From Calonectria ilicicola (taxonomy: Eukaryota; Ascomycota; Sordariomycetes; Hypocreales; Nectriaceae): 64,000 nucleotides of DNA. Position numbers and translations under genes: made by a program. How positions within the stretch are numbered: the first letter of the stretch is position 1; each line of letters starts with the position of its first letter. A model generated the notes under the pieces. It was not told where the DNA came from and searched no databases. It worked only from the letters and a program-made list of their open reading frames with translations. The stretch spans positions 2,604,001 through 2,668,000 of the forward strand of contig CP085830.1 of the NCBI GenBank assembly GCA_020809705.1. The letters run 5' to 3'. Below, one piece after another: positions 24,930-36,096 of this stretch.

Positions 24930-26897
24930 GGTGAACGAGGTTTGTGCGAGATTTGCTCGCGCAAGGAGGGAGAGGGAGGCAGAGGAAACTCGTTTGGGGG
25001 ATGTGGGTCGAGATCAACGGCGCATGACGATGTCGCGAAGAAAGCTGTTGGAGAAGGGAGAGAGAGATTGATGGAAAATCGAGGTTGAAGGGAGGGATGG
25101 TGGTGACGAAGCCGATTGTGATGTGCAGAAGGTAAGGATTGGGCGTCGGGGGGGCGGGCGTGGGCGCGAAGATGAAGATGCCACAGCTATGCAACGGCCT
25201 AGCCTCACTCGACTCACCACAAAGCCGCAGTGCTGAGGCGCGTCAAAGATGCGCTGAAGGTTTCGGGCGTGGGTTTGCCAGGTCCCTGTGGCTTGAGCGT
25301 GACGGAACTGCGACTGTGGTTCGTGCGCCCCACCGGATCCACCAATTTTGGCTGACATAAGCGCCAGTTTCAAGCTGCAAATGGCGATTGAATGTGTGCC
25401 ACACCAAAAAAAAATTCATGTCCCCGACTAAACCATCAAGGGAAATTCCGGTCGTTTTAATTCTATGATATACCCGGGTGAAATTTGAGAAGTGAGCTTG
25501 ATGGCCAGTTCAGATTCGACATGCGCACGGGGCTCCAAACTCAGCATGCTTTTTGCGGGTTTCACAGCAACTAGGCGGGAAATGGCTGTAATAGCGAGAT
25601 GGCCAGCATGACAGCTCCAGGGAGATCAGTCAATTACTCTCTCCTGCTAATTAAATCCCAAAATAAATCAGCCAAAAGAGGTGATTTCATGTCACCTCAA
25701 AATAACCATTCCAGAGATATCATACGGATTCAACTAGAATAAGAAGGTTTCTTCACTCTCAAATAATCCAAACACCTCATTTGCCCCCTCCCCTGGAATG
25801 ACATAACACGCAAAAATTCCGAGACATGCTGAGCGTCTCCATTGACCAAACAAAAAAAGCCCGGGTTGATAAAAATGGCATGCAGATCATTCGAGGGTGG
25901 AGAAAGCCGCGGGGCATCCAGAAAAGCAAATCATAACGTCGTGGTCAGTTCAATTCAAAGCAAAAGCAAAAATCCGATAAATTGATCGGAGAAGCAACAT
26001 TCATTTGCCAATTCATCTCATTTTCTCCAATAAAAATACTCCTCTTTTTGCTTTTGTTGGTTGAATTCCCTCCCATGTGCGAAGGGAGCTTGTACTTTGC
26101 CACTCATTTTTGACCCAACCAGGTAGCTAGCTGTATGATTCATATATTGATATCCTATTGGATTGGAAAATGTGGCAACGTGCAGGCTCTCTTCGCACAT
26201 CGGAGTGGATTGGATGACCGCAACGCTGCAAGCCAGTCATGCACGTCATGGCAGCCGACACACTGTCGAACGAATGGTGAGCATATGGCTGTGAGTACTT
26301 TGAGCATGGATTAGAACAAATATATATTACTCATTAATTAAAACGAGGTGGAAAGAGCCTGCGTTGCAGACCGTGACCGCTACGCGGTCAGGTCAAGTGA
26401 TGCCCCAGTAGTCTGTAGCCCAGCTTGCATACTTACCCTTCCAATAATAGCCCCTCCCCGGCTCGCCCCTGGCTCGCTGGAATATTGCCCCGCTGCAAGT
26501 GGAACATTATAGAGTTAGCTGGCGAATAGATGTTCCAATCTGCGTAAAATCAAAATCGCAAAAATCGGCAAAACCTCGGATAACCGCAAAACGTTTAAAT
26601 ATGATTGGTTTACAGCCTTGGTCCGAGCGTTTGTGTATTCTTATTAGAGATACCTTCATTATATTTAATCTCGCTTCTAAAGTTATATTCTCGCTGGCCA
26701 ACTACCAACGTTATTATTTCGATTCTAAGAGAATGTTCTATCCTTAGTGACCCGCTCTACTGTGCCAAATATCTCCTCGCAGCTGCGGGCTGTCTTTACT
26801 ATTGGATAATGTCCCTTGAAAGATCGGACCTCTATTGCTTCTTCACTTTAGACATCACAGAACTCGACTGCTCCAAACATCGGCTTTAATAGCGAAA

Positions 26898-26966
26898 GAT
26901 AATAAATAAATAAGGAAATAGATCATTAAATATATATAGATTGTTTTCCTATTTATTTCTTTATGA
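26898..26966. repeat. AT-rich imperfect inverted repeat
   Basis: Two arms of about 20 nt, built on aaataaataaggaaa and its near reverse complement, are separated by an AT-rich spacer of about 25 nt. It lies just before the dispersed repeat copy. It may be a terminal inverted repeat remnant or simply an AT-rich palindrome. Confidence 0.5.
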
Positions 26967-26977
26967 TATTTATTTGT

Positions 26978-27057
26978 AGTAAGGTTGTTGAAAACAGTTG
27001 CATCTGCCACCTTTGTGGCTCTAGAGCTCCTTGAAGATATTCCGGATGAACCCGCTA
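26978..27057 (+). repeat. Dispersed repeat, copy A (AT-rich island 1)
   Basis: Matches the reverse complement of 50714-50784. Over the 54-nt core starting at the shared tgccacctttgtgg word, 42 positions are identical and 8 of the 12 differences are transitions. A gttgttgaa word precedes the core in both copies, with about 11 extra bases here. The nature of the parent element is unknown. Confidence 0.65.
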
Positions 27058-29036
27058 ATCTTTATCGACTATTTTAAATTTAAGCGTGAGCTTGGCCTGG
27101 TAGGCACCAAGAAATAGGGTTTGTGAAGTCATAGTTTTACAATTATTGGCACTGTCGTTACCAGTGTCTCATACCTGACAAGCACCTTGTTTTATGGTCG
27201 CGTGCGACACAACTCTGAAGAGCCATCTCATGGCCGGATAAAAAAACGAGACCGGCAATGTCTGATAGTCGATAACCAGTCTAATCGGCAGGGATGATTA
27301 GTACAAACTTTGGTGAATAGATAAATAATGAAACGGGAGGTTCCCGCCTCGAATATTTTCGCAACCCAACAAATGAAGTTTAATTAACGATGAGCTTACT
27401 TAATCACGGTTGCTCCTATATTTCTATTTAAATGATCCATTAAGAATTGAACTACGAATATTGCGCCGCGCATTCGCAAAGTCTTTTCCATAAGCAAGCT
27501 GTAGGGTGGCCAGATTGCAGGCACCCCAATAGACAAATGGAAACGATGTACCAGATAAATATCAATATACCTATAATTTATAGTGTCACAACATAATATT
27601 TCTCGTGAATTTGCATATTATTTCTTGATCCAGTGGGTTTTGGTACTGTACGGCAGATGCAAAAGAAGTACTCCTCAAAAAGGAACCCTGAGTACTCCGC
27701 AGTCATGACCACTCGTAGACGCACCGGGTTATTTCCATCTGATGGCCCAAAAACGGTCTTTTTCTACAAAATAAAAACAACCATAATAAATATTTAAGCT
27801 TATAAATTATTAAATTCGCGTGGACAAGAAGCCGGCCTGGGCTACAGAGCTTGCCGAGTGCGAAATAGCTATTTACTAGCCTAGTTTATCTAAACAGGAA
27901 CACGATGCCTCTAGAGAGAATACTCTGCTAAGATACGCTAAATTGAACTTAATTATTTCTGTTGGAGAAATTTCTCAATGTCCTTGACAGAAACTCATTG
28001 GCACAAACATGAAACAGGGCCTTTTCCATCCACCAGACATGAGTAAGCGAATCTAAGAGCAGACAAAAAAAACGAGATATGTACCAAATGGTACAATATT
28101 TATTCCCTTGGGGCGTATCATGTAGTATAATAATGCATGCATGGCATATTTCCCATTTCCTGACACTAGATGATGCCGATGCTTCGACTCGTAGCTTCGA
28201 CAGATGATACTCCAATGACAGCGAAGCTACTGCTTGGTGCTTACTAGGTCAAGCTTGTTCTTGCATCTAAAATGGGGGTAATCATCAATTATAGAAAGAA
28301 GTTCGATGTACGCAACCGGCAAATCGATGCAATTTTACGCACTCATCATTTTCATTCCCATAGAATGATGGAGCACATGGTAACTCGAAATTCAACCTGA
28401 GACACCGTTCTTAACCTATTGTGAATTTCCATTGACCCGCTGTGGTATCTTTTGTGCGCCTGTTATTAGACCGGTTTGTTGGCTTGAGCTCAACATCAAC
28501 ATCATACATCTTTCATTAAAGTTGTTGCACGGCCACTGCAATCATTTTTGGTAGCCCCCAAACTACATCTAAGTTCACGAGATGTACTACTGCCATGTAG
28601 TTTACAAGTGCAAGTTTTACAGATGATTCAATGACCACGAGCGGTTTAAGATTTAGCCCGCTCCGTGCAATAACAACGTTTGCATTACTGTCATCAACAG
28701 AGTATTCAACGGGCATCCTTTAACCGATTGGCCATCGGAGTTCGGCTTTTCCGACAGCACAAACCATGCGCCCCGCAACAAAAAGTTGCGATGAGTAAAA
28801 TATAGCGTATCCGAAGCCGGGATGGTGGGGTGTTTCCGGCTTTCCCGGAGATAGATCCGTTAGCCATTCCCCGCATTCTCCGATTCACGCTTGGTGAATG
28901 AGGGTCGATAAACCGAGGTTCTCCAAGTGATAACTCCAACATATACCAGTAAAACTGACTGCATTCCCTCGCAGAATTAGCCTCAACCGTTAGAATTTTA
29001 TCCAATTACAATCACGTACACCCTCAAATCATCATC

Positions 29037-29495
29037 ATGTCTGTCCGAAGCGGCCCCTGGAGACTTCTTACAGTCAACACAGCCCCCGAGCGGGCTAAGA
29101 GACTCATCGGACGTATGATTGAGGCTCTTAAGGACCAATATGACATTGAGCACCTTGACAACTGCGAGAGTAAGTGATGAATTGTTCAAGTTTATTTAGA
29201 GAATTACTAACATTTCATCCCAGACATTGGCGAGGTTCTCCCCAAGGTGACAAAGTACAAGCCCAATGTTATCGTGAGTGTTCCCAAAAAGACAGGATTT
29301 AACCCTTGTTAACATGAAGCCCAGTTCTGCGCCTCCATGTGGACGCCCGAGGAGGCAAACACTATCTTTACCACAGCAAAGTCTGTTGTGCCTGACATTA
29401 AGACCCATGCCATCCCTACTGGATTGCAGGTGGAGAAGGGGCCAGATGCCATTGTTGAGTACCTAGTTGTGGAGGTTCCGAAGTTGCTGGGTTAA
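29037..29495 (+). CDS. Small conserved-looking protein of unknown function
   Basis: Three exons (29037-29169, 29224-29273, 29325-29495) give 117 residues with canonical GT-AG introns, one of them with a clear CTAAC branch site. I do not recognise a domain. The protein is compact and mixed alpha/beta in feel: MSVRSGPWRLLTVNTAPERA, a YDIEHLDNCENIGEV stretch, KPNVIFCASMWTPEEA, and a hydrophobic VEYLVVEVPKLLG end. There is no signal peptide and no membrane segment. The pattern of short strands and helices (TVNTAPERAKRLIGRMIEAL, then NVIFCAS) suggests a small cytosolic ligand-binding or Rossmann-like fold, but this is a guess. It converges on the FAH-family gene, with 337 bp between stop codons. 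The careful splice signals and the absence of low complexity support a real gene. Confidence 0.8.
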
Positions 29496-29832
29496 GTCTC
29501 TTGCTTTTTCGGTAAATTAAATGGTTTAGACAAATAAATAAATATTCATGAGTCATAGAGCTGCCTGATTGGCCTCACATTGTACATAGTCTATATCACT
29601 TATCCTGAAAAAAGATGCATCGTCCAAATCATTTTATAGTCATGAGTGCTCACGATCCTTACGATCTACTTGGTTCACAATTATAAAAAAAAAAAACCGG
29701 GCTGGTAAACTCTTGAAGAGCATTGGAGCCAATATTCAAATTGAAAACCATGGTTGAATGTATGAATATATTTCACGTCTATATTTAGGACAGGCTATCT
29801 ACCAGCTATGTTCATATTTTGAGTGCCATCGT
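29496..29832. other. Convergent 3' region
   Basis: The 337 bp between two stop codons is AT-rich, with a poly-A run at 29684-29694 and AATAAA-like words (29536-29546) that could serve 3' end formation of the small-protein gene. Nothing else is seen. Confidence 0.5.
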
Positions 29833-31053
29833 TTATTTCTCATTCTCAAATACATTAACAAGAGTTCCAATATGTGGCAAGATTTCAACGGCAAACTCGT
29901 CACCGTCCTTTAAGGTCTCCTTGGGCTTTCGGCCAAGACCGACACCTGCAGGAGTTCCAGTAATAATTATAGTTCCTGGGGGCAGGGTAGTGCTCTGTGA
30001 CAGGAAGCTAACGAGCTTAGGAACGCTAAAGATGAGGTCGCTGCAGAATTTTGTTAGAAAGAAACAACCGGCATTGTTGAGTGGAGCAACTTACTTGATG
30101 CCACAGTCCTGGAGGACGGTGCCATTCTTAATACCCTTAATCCAGAGCTTGGAAGGGTCGGGGATCAAAGACTTGAGAGCAATGGTTGGGCCTGGTTGTA
30201 GCGAATCAGTTAGTTTGGCCCAGAATTCAATTGCCTCATTTGGAGTTTGTACATACCAATAGGGCAGGCTCCATCGAAACCCTTGGAGAAAGACCACTGG
30301 CTCTGGTTGAGTTGCGAAGTTCGGCTTGAGACATCATTGGCGGCAGTGTAACCCAAAACGTAGTCCATCGCATCAGCCTCGCTAACGTTCTTGGCAGTCT
30401 TGCCAATGACAATAGCGAGCTCAGACTCGTAGTCACCACAGTCATCGACCTGGGTAAGCTTGGGCAGGACAGTAGGAGCAGGCCAAGGGTCACCCAGAGA
30501 GGTGTTAGGCTTCCTGCGAGATTGTCAGAAATGGTATTCTGGATTCCTGTAAAATATGACTTACATGAATACTGTGGGAATAGTTGGGATGCTCATGTTT
30601 ACTTCGGCAGCATGCTGCTTATACTATTGGATGTCGCGTAAGCGCTTATACTTACACGGAACTTGACGAGAGGAAGGACATCAAAATACTCACGTTCAGA
30701 CCAATACATCGAATGGTACCGACTTCACTCTGAGCAAGCGGCGACAGGACTCGATCGATGGTCTCTGTAGAGCCAGTCTCGGTCCCGGGTGATAGAACCG
30801 AAGAACCCGAAAACACGTTTACAGCAACTTCCAAGCCCTTGCGGACAGCGGCACCGACATCAACATCCTTGTCGGCGGGTTGACCGATGAGAATCTTGGA
30901 TGGGTTGGACTTGGGCACAAAGCGCACGAGGCCTATGAGTGTGAGGTCAAGGGTTAGTGAAACCGGATATACAAGGCCAATGGCGGCAGTCTGGTTCAAA
31001 GTGAGACGGAATTGAGTATGGAAACACTTACGCTGGATAGCAGAGGAGGCCAT
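29833..31053 (-). CDS. Fumarylacetoacetate hydrolase (FAH) family protein
   Basis: Metal-dependent enzyme of the FAH superfamily (PF01557), which cleaves or decarboxylates beta-diketo acids such as acylpyruvates and oxaloacetate. Six exons in coding order are 31053-31032, 30932-30694, 30617-30565, 30513-30257, 30191-30095 and 30040-29833, giving 291 residues, the usual length for the short FAHD1-like fungal proteins. Acidic residues expected to hold the metal are E134 and E136 in YESELAIVIGK and D165 in ANDVSSR. K182 follows in SKGFD, and GTIIITGTPAGVG near the end is the family signature. The first exon codes for only seven residues. True FAH of tyrosine breakdown is longer, near 420 residues, so this is a different member; its substrate is not predictable. 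It is divergent from the DUF3500 gene. Confidence 0.92.
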
Positions 31054-31898
31054 TGTGTAATGGTTGGTGGCTCTATAATATTTGTCTTGACGACTAAAAA
31101 GGAGCAATTGACGATGGTATTTAAGGGAACAACAACGATGCTGGCTAGATATGCTTGGTGTGTTTCTAGACTGCGGTTCTAATCTGGACGAGATCCAATC
31201 TCCGATGAAGGATTACGAGCGATCCGACGTGCGGCGGGCCCTGTGGCGGTTGGAGGGGCGGTTGGCGTACAGAAGATGGCCGGTTTCGGGTACGAGGACG
31301 TCGCAGGAGCTAGCAGCCAGTGGCAGTGTCGAATGAAGCCGGAAGCTGGGATCTGGGAGAGTTGGAGAAGGGACGGGAAATCCGATGTAAATACTACGGG
31401 GATAAATGTCGCCTTGCGCTGTGCGATGCTGCGTAATCCAAGCGCGCCCGGCTTCGGCGGACCTGGGGCCGACGCTCACGGGAAGCGGGGCGGAGTGCGG
31501 GGGATCAAGGGTGGCGGAAGACCCGGCCAATGGGTTCGGCAACTGAGCAGGCAAGTAAATGCACCGTTTTTGCGGGGACAAGAGATCAAAATGGGGAAGT
31601 GGGCTTGGGATTAGATTGCCCTTGTTGTTTGGATATATCCATTTCCGTTCGAGGCTCAACGTACTGCCGTTTGCCATCGTACCATGATCGGATCTTAGGC
31701 CGGTCATTGTCGTCTTCTCCAACGGCCAGGAATATACTTGGTTTGAATAAATCGTGCCGTTTTCTCTGGATTGAAAACTCAGCTACTCATCTCATAAACT
31801 CAGCTCTGCAGTACAGACTGGGTTCTCATCACCATCATTAGCATCATCAACATCATCACCACACTCTGTAACAATAGCAGCCGAGCCAAGTCGCAATC
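31054..31898. promoter_or_regulatory. Shared promoter of FAH-family and DUF3500 genes
   Basis: 845 bp between two start codons on opposite strands. A CGG-N8-CCG arrangement is present at 31458-31471, but this spacing is not one I can tie to a known regulator. No other feature is supported. Confidence 0.5.
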
Positions 31899-33229
31899 AT
31901 GGCGTCCCAAACCCCCCAAAGCGGCTTCCGCGAGCATCTGCCCGATCTCAGCCTCCCCCGCTTCACCACAATGAAGAAGCAGACACCCTATGAGTACGCC
32001 AATGAGTTCAAGGAGGGCGGCCAGCCACCCTGGCTTCACGGCCTCTTCCTCCATTGGCGCAGCCTGCTCAAGGAGCCCTACAAGGGCATCACCAATGACG
32101 GCATGTTCATTCACCTTGATGTATAAGTCGTTCCCCACCCCCGCTAACCTCTCATGCAGGCAAGCTCCGCCATGGTCTCTTTGACCTCCACGATGATGGC
32201 ATTCCCATTGACACCATTGTGCAAACTACTGAGGCTTTGTTGAAGCTTCTCGATGATGCCCAGAAAGAAAAGACTTGCTACCACATTGACTCACCAGAAT
32301 GGCGCACCTGGTCCAACCCCGAGTTTCTCCTCAGTGACAAGGGTATTCGTCTTGAAGAGATTACCCCTGAACAGAGAGCTGCCGTCCTGAAAGTCTTGGA
32401 AGTGACCCTCTCCCCTGAAGGCTACCAGAAGGCCATTGGAGCCATGCGCACCAATGGATTCCTTGGCGACCTCGCCGACGCCCCCAGCATCATGAATGAA
32501 TTTTCTTACAACTTCGTCCTCTTTGGCGAGCCCTCAGCCGAGAAGCCTTGGGGCATTTCCTTTTACGGCCACCATCTCTGCCTCAACATTCTCCTCTACA
32601 AGACCCAGATCGTCATCTCTCCATGGTTTACTGGTGCTGAGCCCAACTTGATTGATGACGGCCCATACAAGGGTACACGCATCCTTCACAGAGAAGAGGC
32701 CCTCGGCCTGAAACTCATGCAAAGCCTTCCTGCTGAGAAACAGGAAAAGGGCCAAGTCTACAAGTTGATGAAGGATCCCGCCATGCCATGGGGTCGCTGG
32801 AACCACGATGACCAACGCCATCTCTGCGGTGCCTACCGTGATAACCGTGTTGTTCCCTACGAGGGCATCCTCGTCTCAGAAATGGCACCTGAACAGCAGG
32901 ATCTCATCGCTGCTATCTGCGCGGAGTTCCTCTCGTACCTCCCCGCCAAGGCTCTTCAGCTCCGCCTTGATCAGATCCGCAGTTGGTTCAATGAGACCTA
33001 CTGGTGCTGGATCGGAGGGTTTAGCGACGAGGATCCGTTCTACTACCGCATCCAGAGCCCCGTGGTCATCATCGAGTTTGACCACCACTCTGGTGTCTTC
33101 CTCGCCAACAAGGAGCCAGCCAAATTCCATATCCATACACTGCTTAGAACGCCAAACGGAGGAGACTACGGTATGGCGCTGCGACCGTTGATTCCTCGTG
33201 AGAAACAAGAGTTTTTGTGGGAGGGATAA
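31899..33229 (+). CDS. DUF3500 family protein
   Basis: Protein of 423 residues assigned to DUF3500 (PF12006), a family found in fungi and bacteria without a settled function. Exons 31899-32100 and 32160-33229 join in frame. Family landmarks are a GITNDG turn early on, FLFGEPS-like and PWGISFYGHHLCLN in the middle, a FSDEDPFYYRI stretch, then FDHHSGVF and a C-terminal FHIHTLLRTPNGGDYG. The repeated HH and H-x-H pairs could bind a metal; this is inference. There is no signal peptide or membrane helix, so it is probably cytosolic. The only intron begins with GC rather than GT. A less likely GT-AG alternative (32121-32164) also keeps frame, but adds eight residues in a conserved turn and skips the CAG nearest the branch site. 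It shares a promoter region with the FAH-family gene. Confidence 0.91.
32101..32159 (+). other. Probable GC-AG intron in the DUF3500 gene
   Basis: The 59-nt intron starts GCATGT, which is a GTATGT donor with T to C at position 2. It has a gctaac branch site and ends tgcag. Splicing here restores the family order NDG-KLRHGLF. Confidence 0.65.
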
Positions 33230-34028
33230 ATAACATTGACTGGCAGCGTGTATAATTTATTTTGTGTAGCAAGCGTTGTGAATGAAGACGAATAAGAACT
33301 TTTGAACACTATTTTATCTAAATGGACATGAACTGAAATTCTATTGCAAAAGTACTCCACATTCAATGTAATGAGTATCAGGTTTACACCAAACGAGGAG
33401 CGGAGCGGCTTTCACATGATAATGTTCTGCTAGTGATCTTGGGTCTGTTATTATTCCGGCCGAATTACAGCACGTCCCACGACGGTTTTGCACAATTCAG
33501 ATGAAATCCGAGACCTCGTATTGCCAAGTTCACCTTGCTTCTTTTCGTCGTCATCAGAAACCAAGTCTCACAGTGACATCCGGTCCACTTTATTCATCAT
33601 TATGACAGTCTATTCTAAACTATCTAATTAAAAAAGGAAAAAAATACAAAACTCCATTCAGGACAAGACCAGCTTAGTCTCTTTCGCAAAAAACAGAACC
33701 AGGTACCCGATAACGCCATGCTCCAGTAAAATGCATTCAACAAAACAGCAAGCGATCGTCAAGATGTCGTCATACCATGATTGGTTTCCCCTGGTGAAAC
33801 CCAATAGACAACCTGGTTGCAAGCTCTGTTCGCCCTGTAGTAGACAGCCTGAAAACCCTCATATCCGCCATGCTATTTGAGAAATCAAGAATCAAATCCA
33901 CAGAACCTTAGGTTTCATACAGTAAATCGTACAGAGATTAAGCAGTTTTCTATCACTTAGAATGGTGTTGTGCCGCATGTTCACAAGCTTGCCCCGACAT
34001 GATCCACCAGGGGGTGGGTTGTGCGCAA
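33230..34028. other. Convergent 3' region
   Basis: About 0.8 kb between the stop codons of the DUF3500 and kinase genes. It should hold both 3' UTRs. Mostly A/T-rich with short ORFs; no gene is supported. Confidence 0.5.
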
Positions 34029-36096
34029 TCAGACAGCGGGCCATCGGATCCGAAGTCCGTCCACCCACCGGGAGTAGAGCACGTCAGAGAGTTGCTTACA
34101 GTGCTCCATTCCCGCTCGGGCATCTTGACCAGGGTACCTACTCTCAAGAGTGGACTTGTCATGGGGCTCCTTCTCGTTGATCTTGGGAGAGTCACCAGCT
34201 CGGCGGCGGTGGCTCCGCAAGTGCGGATTGTTTGAGCTCATAATAAGTTTGGTGGGACTAGTCTGGGGCGTGGCGTTCTTGACAATCACAGTGCCCTGGG
34301 GGGTTCCATCGTCAGGGATTTTCTGAGCCGGCTGCCTGAGCAAGGCGGCACTGAGCTTGTTATCCTGAGACATGGATGACACTAGGTTACTCATTAGGTG
34401 ATAAGCTCCCTCGGGGTCGACAGCATCTAGCGCAGCAAATGCGTCTGACAGTTTCGCCAGAGCTTCTCGCTTCTGCATTGCAGAGGTCTGAGCATGAAGC
34501 TCCGCAAGAGTGGGTTCAATGGCCCGGTTGTAGAGTCGGCGCCCGAGAACCGCTTCTTTGCCATACGGCTCAATTGGTGAAACCATGGCCGGAAGAGCAT
34601 TCTCGTCACAAAAGACATCATCAGGAGAACCTGCTCCGTTGAGCTGGCCATGGGTGGAGCTATCAGAGGGGACTCTCCGGAACAGTCGCATAGTGGAGCC
34701 AGAGTTGCCGAAAGACATGTCTGGCTGCAACGGCTTCTTGGGTAGAACTGAGGCTCTGGGCGAGCCACTGGTGGATCGAATAGAGCGACGACTCTGGGCA
34801 AGAGACGGAGTGCGTCTGACAGTCGACTTGCGAACGGTACCGGGTGCTGGGGAAGATGAACCTAGAGGAGCGTCCTTCAGATCCAGCTTGCGCATGCCCT
34901 CCTCGGCAGAAAAGATGGAGGACGGCTTGCGACTTTGCTTGATGGTAGGTCGCTTAGGAGGTACCACGGACTTGACAGTGTCGAAAACCCATTCTTGCTG
35001 ATCATCTTTGGGAGAAATGGTCTGGAGGGTTTCTTGGTAGTAGATTGGATGTCTCTGTCGATTCTGGTTGGCATCCCACATCTGTCTTCGAGCAATAAGC
35101 TCCTGGAGGGCCTCGACCTTGCCAGCAGATCGGATAAAGCGGTGTCGGAGAAGTTCCTTGGCTGTGGGCCGACGGTCGTATTCCTTAGTGAGGCATTGGG
35201 CAATGAAGTCTTTGAATTCTTTGCTGAAATTGCCCTCTAGACGAGGAGCATTGTTCTTGGGGATGTGGAAGAGCACCTTCATAGGATGAATATGGGCCAG
35301 AGGTGGCTCGCCATTGGCCATCTCCATGGCAGTGATGCCGAGTGACCAGATATCAGCTTTGAAGCTATATCCATCCTGCTGAATGACTTCGGGGGCCATC
35401 CAAAATGGTGTTCCCACGAATGTGTTGCGTTGGGATTTGATGTTGGTCAGCTGAGCAGCAACGCCAAAATCAGCCAGCTTGACCTTGCCCGTCTCGGATA
35501 GAAGGACATTGGCAGCCTTGATATCTCTGTGGATTTTCCCCTCGCTGTGGAGGTATTGAATGCCAAGCAATAGCTCACGGCATACGATAGCAATGTGCGC
35601 TTCACTGAAGTTTGCGGGTTTCAGCTGTTAATCAATTCGCGTCAGTTGCAGAGCACGGTGTCGCTTTGGGAAACATGATCGCCTACCAGGTCCAGGCACG
35701 AACCACCGCCAAGGTACTCCATGACAATCCATAGTTTGTGTCCGCGAAGAAACGAGCCTTTGTATTGGGTAACGTATGAGCTGGCGCATGTGCTCAAGAC
35801 AGCAATTTCGGCTTGAATATCTTGAATATCGTCATCGTTGGACTCGAGATCGATCTAGGGACAATCAATGTTAGCTGCGGTTGCTTGGAGTGCGTGGACT
35901 AGGCAACCTGGGCGACTTACATGCTTGATGGCAACGGTTTCGCCGGTGGCCTTTTCAATACCCTTGTAGACGACACCAAAGCTGCCACCTGGAAGAAAAA
36001 GAAATGTCAGCTGCAGCCCAACTCAAAAGGGAGACATGACATACGGCCAAGCTCCTCGAGCACTTGATAGTGGTCAGCGACCCCTTCGTCAGCCAT
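34029..36096 (-). CDS. Ste20-like serine/threonine kinase, germinal-centre kinase III type
   Basis: Protein kinase of 627 residues. Exons in coding order are 36096-36045, 35988-35921, 35854-35687 and 35624-34029. The catalytic domain is N-terminal: glycine loop GRGSFG at 17-22, lysine K39 in VAIKH, catalytic D130 in HRDIK, DFG at 148-150, and the Ste20-type [11 protein letters not shown] at 167-177. All key residues are present, so it should be active. After the domain comes a Ser-rich, likely disordered linker, then a conserved-looking end, [16 protein letters not shown]. Fungal relatives are SID-1 and MST-1 of Neurospora, SepL of Aspergillus and Sid1 and Nak1 of fission yeast, which act in septation and in the NDR-kinase polarity network. 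I cannot say by eye which of these it is. Its neighbour, read divergently, is CYK3, also a cytokinesis protein. Confidence 0.94.

Larger units (their letters stand above)
24930..29036. other. 4-kb gene-free region with an AT-rich island
   Basis: 24.9-26.2 kb looks like ordinary flanking DNA and should contain the IES1 promoter. From about 26.3 to 28.5 kb base composition shifts to strongly A/T-rich, with frequent TAAATA-type words and only broken ORFs. This stretch holds a diverged repeat copy (26978-27057) and an A/T hairpin. The last 300 bases before 29037 return to normal composition and should be the promoter of the next gene. No coding gene is supported. Confidence 0.6.
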
